NCBI GenBank assembly: GCA_040752815.1
Contig: JBFMGC010000008.1
Coordinates: 1 to 64,000 of the forward strand
DNA from: Candidatus Zixiibacteriota bacterium
GTDB taxonomy: Bacteria > Zixibacteria > MSB-5A5 > GN15 > FEB-12
Direction of reading: 5' to 3'
DNA length: 64,000 nt
Part shown: one piece after another, positions 63,427-64,000 of the stretch
Layout: every line of letters begins with the position of its first letter
Numbering within the stretch: the stretch's first letter is position 1
Made by a program: the position numbers and the translations under genes
Notes under the pieces: model-generated
Seen by the model: the letters and a program-made list of their open reading frames with translations, nothing else
Database searches by the model: none
What the model was told of the DNA's origin: nothing

Positions 63427-64000
63427 TCACCCCAGTGTTCTCGCCGTCTCCACCACCTCGATAGCTTCGATCATGTCCCCCACTTTAATGTCGTTGAAGT
63501 TCTCGATGCCGATACCGCACTCGAAACCTTCCTTGACCTCACGTGCGTCGTCCTTGAATCGCTTCAATGAGGCGATATTACCGGTGTAAACCGTTTTGCC
63601 GTCGCGGGTCAGGCGCACCCGATCTTTCCGGGAGACGCGTCCCTCGCGCACGTAGCAGCCGGCGATAACTCCGACTCTCGGAACCTTGAAGATCTCCCGC
63701 ACTTCGGCCATGCCGACAAACTGCTCTGACACCGTCGGGGCCAGCAACCCTTCAAGCGCCTTCTTGACATCTTCCTCGGCCTCGTAGATGACTTCGTACC
63801 GGCGAATGTCCACTTTCTCGCGTGCTGCCAGCTCACGCGCTCTCAGATCCGGCCCGACCTGGAATCCAATAATAATCGCATCAGACGCTGCCGCCAGGAG
63901 AACATCTGACTCGGTTACCGGTCCGACCCCGCGGCGAATGATGGCGGTCTTGACTTCGGAAGTCTCGATCTTTCCGAGAGTGTCGGCCAGAACTTCCGCT
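63427..64000 (-). CDS. infB: Translation initiation factor IF-2, C-terminal part (cut by window end)
   Basis: The last 190 residues of IF-2 are present; the gene continues beyond the window. Visible are domain III (VKTAIIRRGVGPVTESDVLL, ASDAIIIGFQVGP, IRRYEVIYEAEEDVKKALEG) and the fMet-tRNA-binding C2 domain (VGVIAGCYVREGRVSRKDRV, LKRFKDDAREVKEGFECGIG, ending VVETARTLG). IF-2 brings initiator tRNA to the ribosome. A 91-base gap with a CCGGCC-CCGC-GGCCGG hairpin (about 63397-63412) separates it from the rbfA start. Confidence 0.95.
   Translation of the reverse strand, partial: AEVLADTLGKIETSEVKTAIIRRGVGPVTESDVLLAAASDAIIIGFQVGPDLRARELAAREKVDIRRYEVIYEAEEDVKKALEGLLAPTVSEQFVGMAEVREIFKVPRVGVIAGCYVREGRVSRKDRVRLTRDGKTVYTGNIASLKRFKDDAREVKEGFECGIGIENFNDIKVGDMIEAIEVVETARTLG

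Overview
The window reads as chromosomal DNA of a Gram-negative bacterium. The evidence is a complete TolC/membrane-fusion/RND efflux operon, an OmpA-family lipoprotein, an outer-membrane barrel and several lipobox proteins. Gene content suggests a member of the FCB group or a nearby candidate phylum. Pointers are dockerin-like Ca-binding repeats on a secreted carboxypeptidase, an FlgD/T9SS-type C-terminal sorting domain on an FN3 protein, an S46 dipeptidyl-peptidase, a GldA/GldFG-like exporter with a DUF4340 partner, and many TPR proteins. A Zixibacteria-like organism would fit, but this is inference. I see no prophage, insertion sequence or CRISPR array.

Layout. 1-3.5 kb: a repeat-bearing non-coding start, a cyclic-nucleotide-binding-fold protein, a small secreted double-CxxC protein, an ACT-like protein, and CcmC with a tiny CcmD. 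3.6-8.5 kb: a three-gene exporter operon (ATPase, fused permease-GldG, DUF4340). 8.8-17.6 kb: a membrane protein, a multi-FN3 surface protein, a coupled pair (small beta protein and flavin reductase), cysK-cysE, and a secreted M14 carboxypeptidase. 17.8-24.1 kb: tetR-tolC-mfp-rnd with a clear promoter/operator. 24.2-28.2 kb: a small Ca-binding protein, outer-membrane barrel and alcohol dehydrogenase operon, and a NapH-like membrane ferredoxin. 28.6-39 kb: S46 peptidase, tRNA-Leu(CAA), PBP1A, tyrS, a TPR lipoprotein coupled to an Ig-like lipoprotein, and an OmpA lipoprotein. 39.2-42.1 kb: a sugar ABC importer without its ATPase. 42.2-45.2 kb: an uncharacterised four-gene membrane operon followed by a 40-residue zinc-ribbon gene. 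45.3-49.5 kb: a DUF72 protein, a NatAB-type exporter and a DD-carboxypeptidase. 49.5-55.5 kb: two paralogous TPR proteins and leuS. 55.5-64 kb: infB(partial)-rbfA-nrnA-truB-ribF-rpsO-pnp-M16 peptidase-polysaccharide deacetylase, a classical translation/RNA operon.

The most unusual points are: the uncharacterised operon at 42.2-45.2 kb, in which the first and third proteins appear to share a domain; a flavin reductase whose only start giving the full family N-terminus is AUA, inside an ATAA overlap; the fused permease-GldG protein; and a set of degenerate hairpin repeats confined to gaps between genes.
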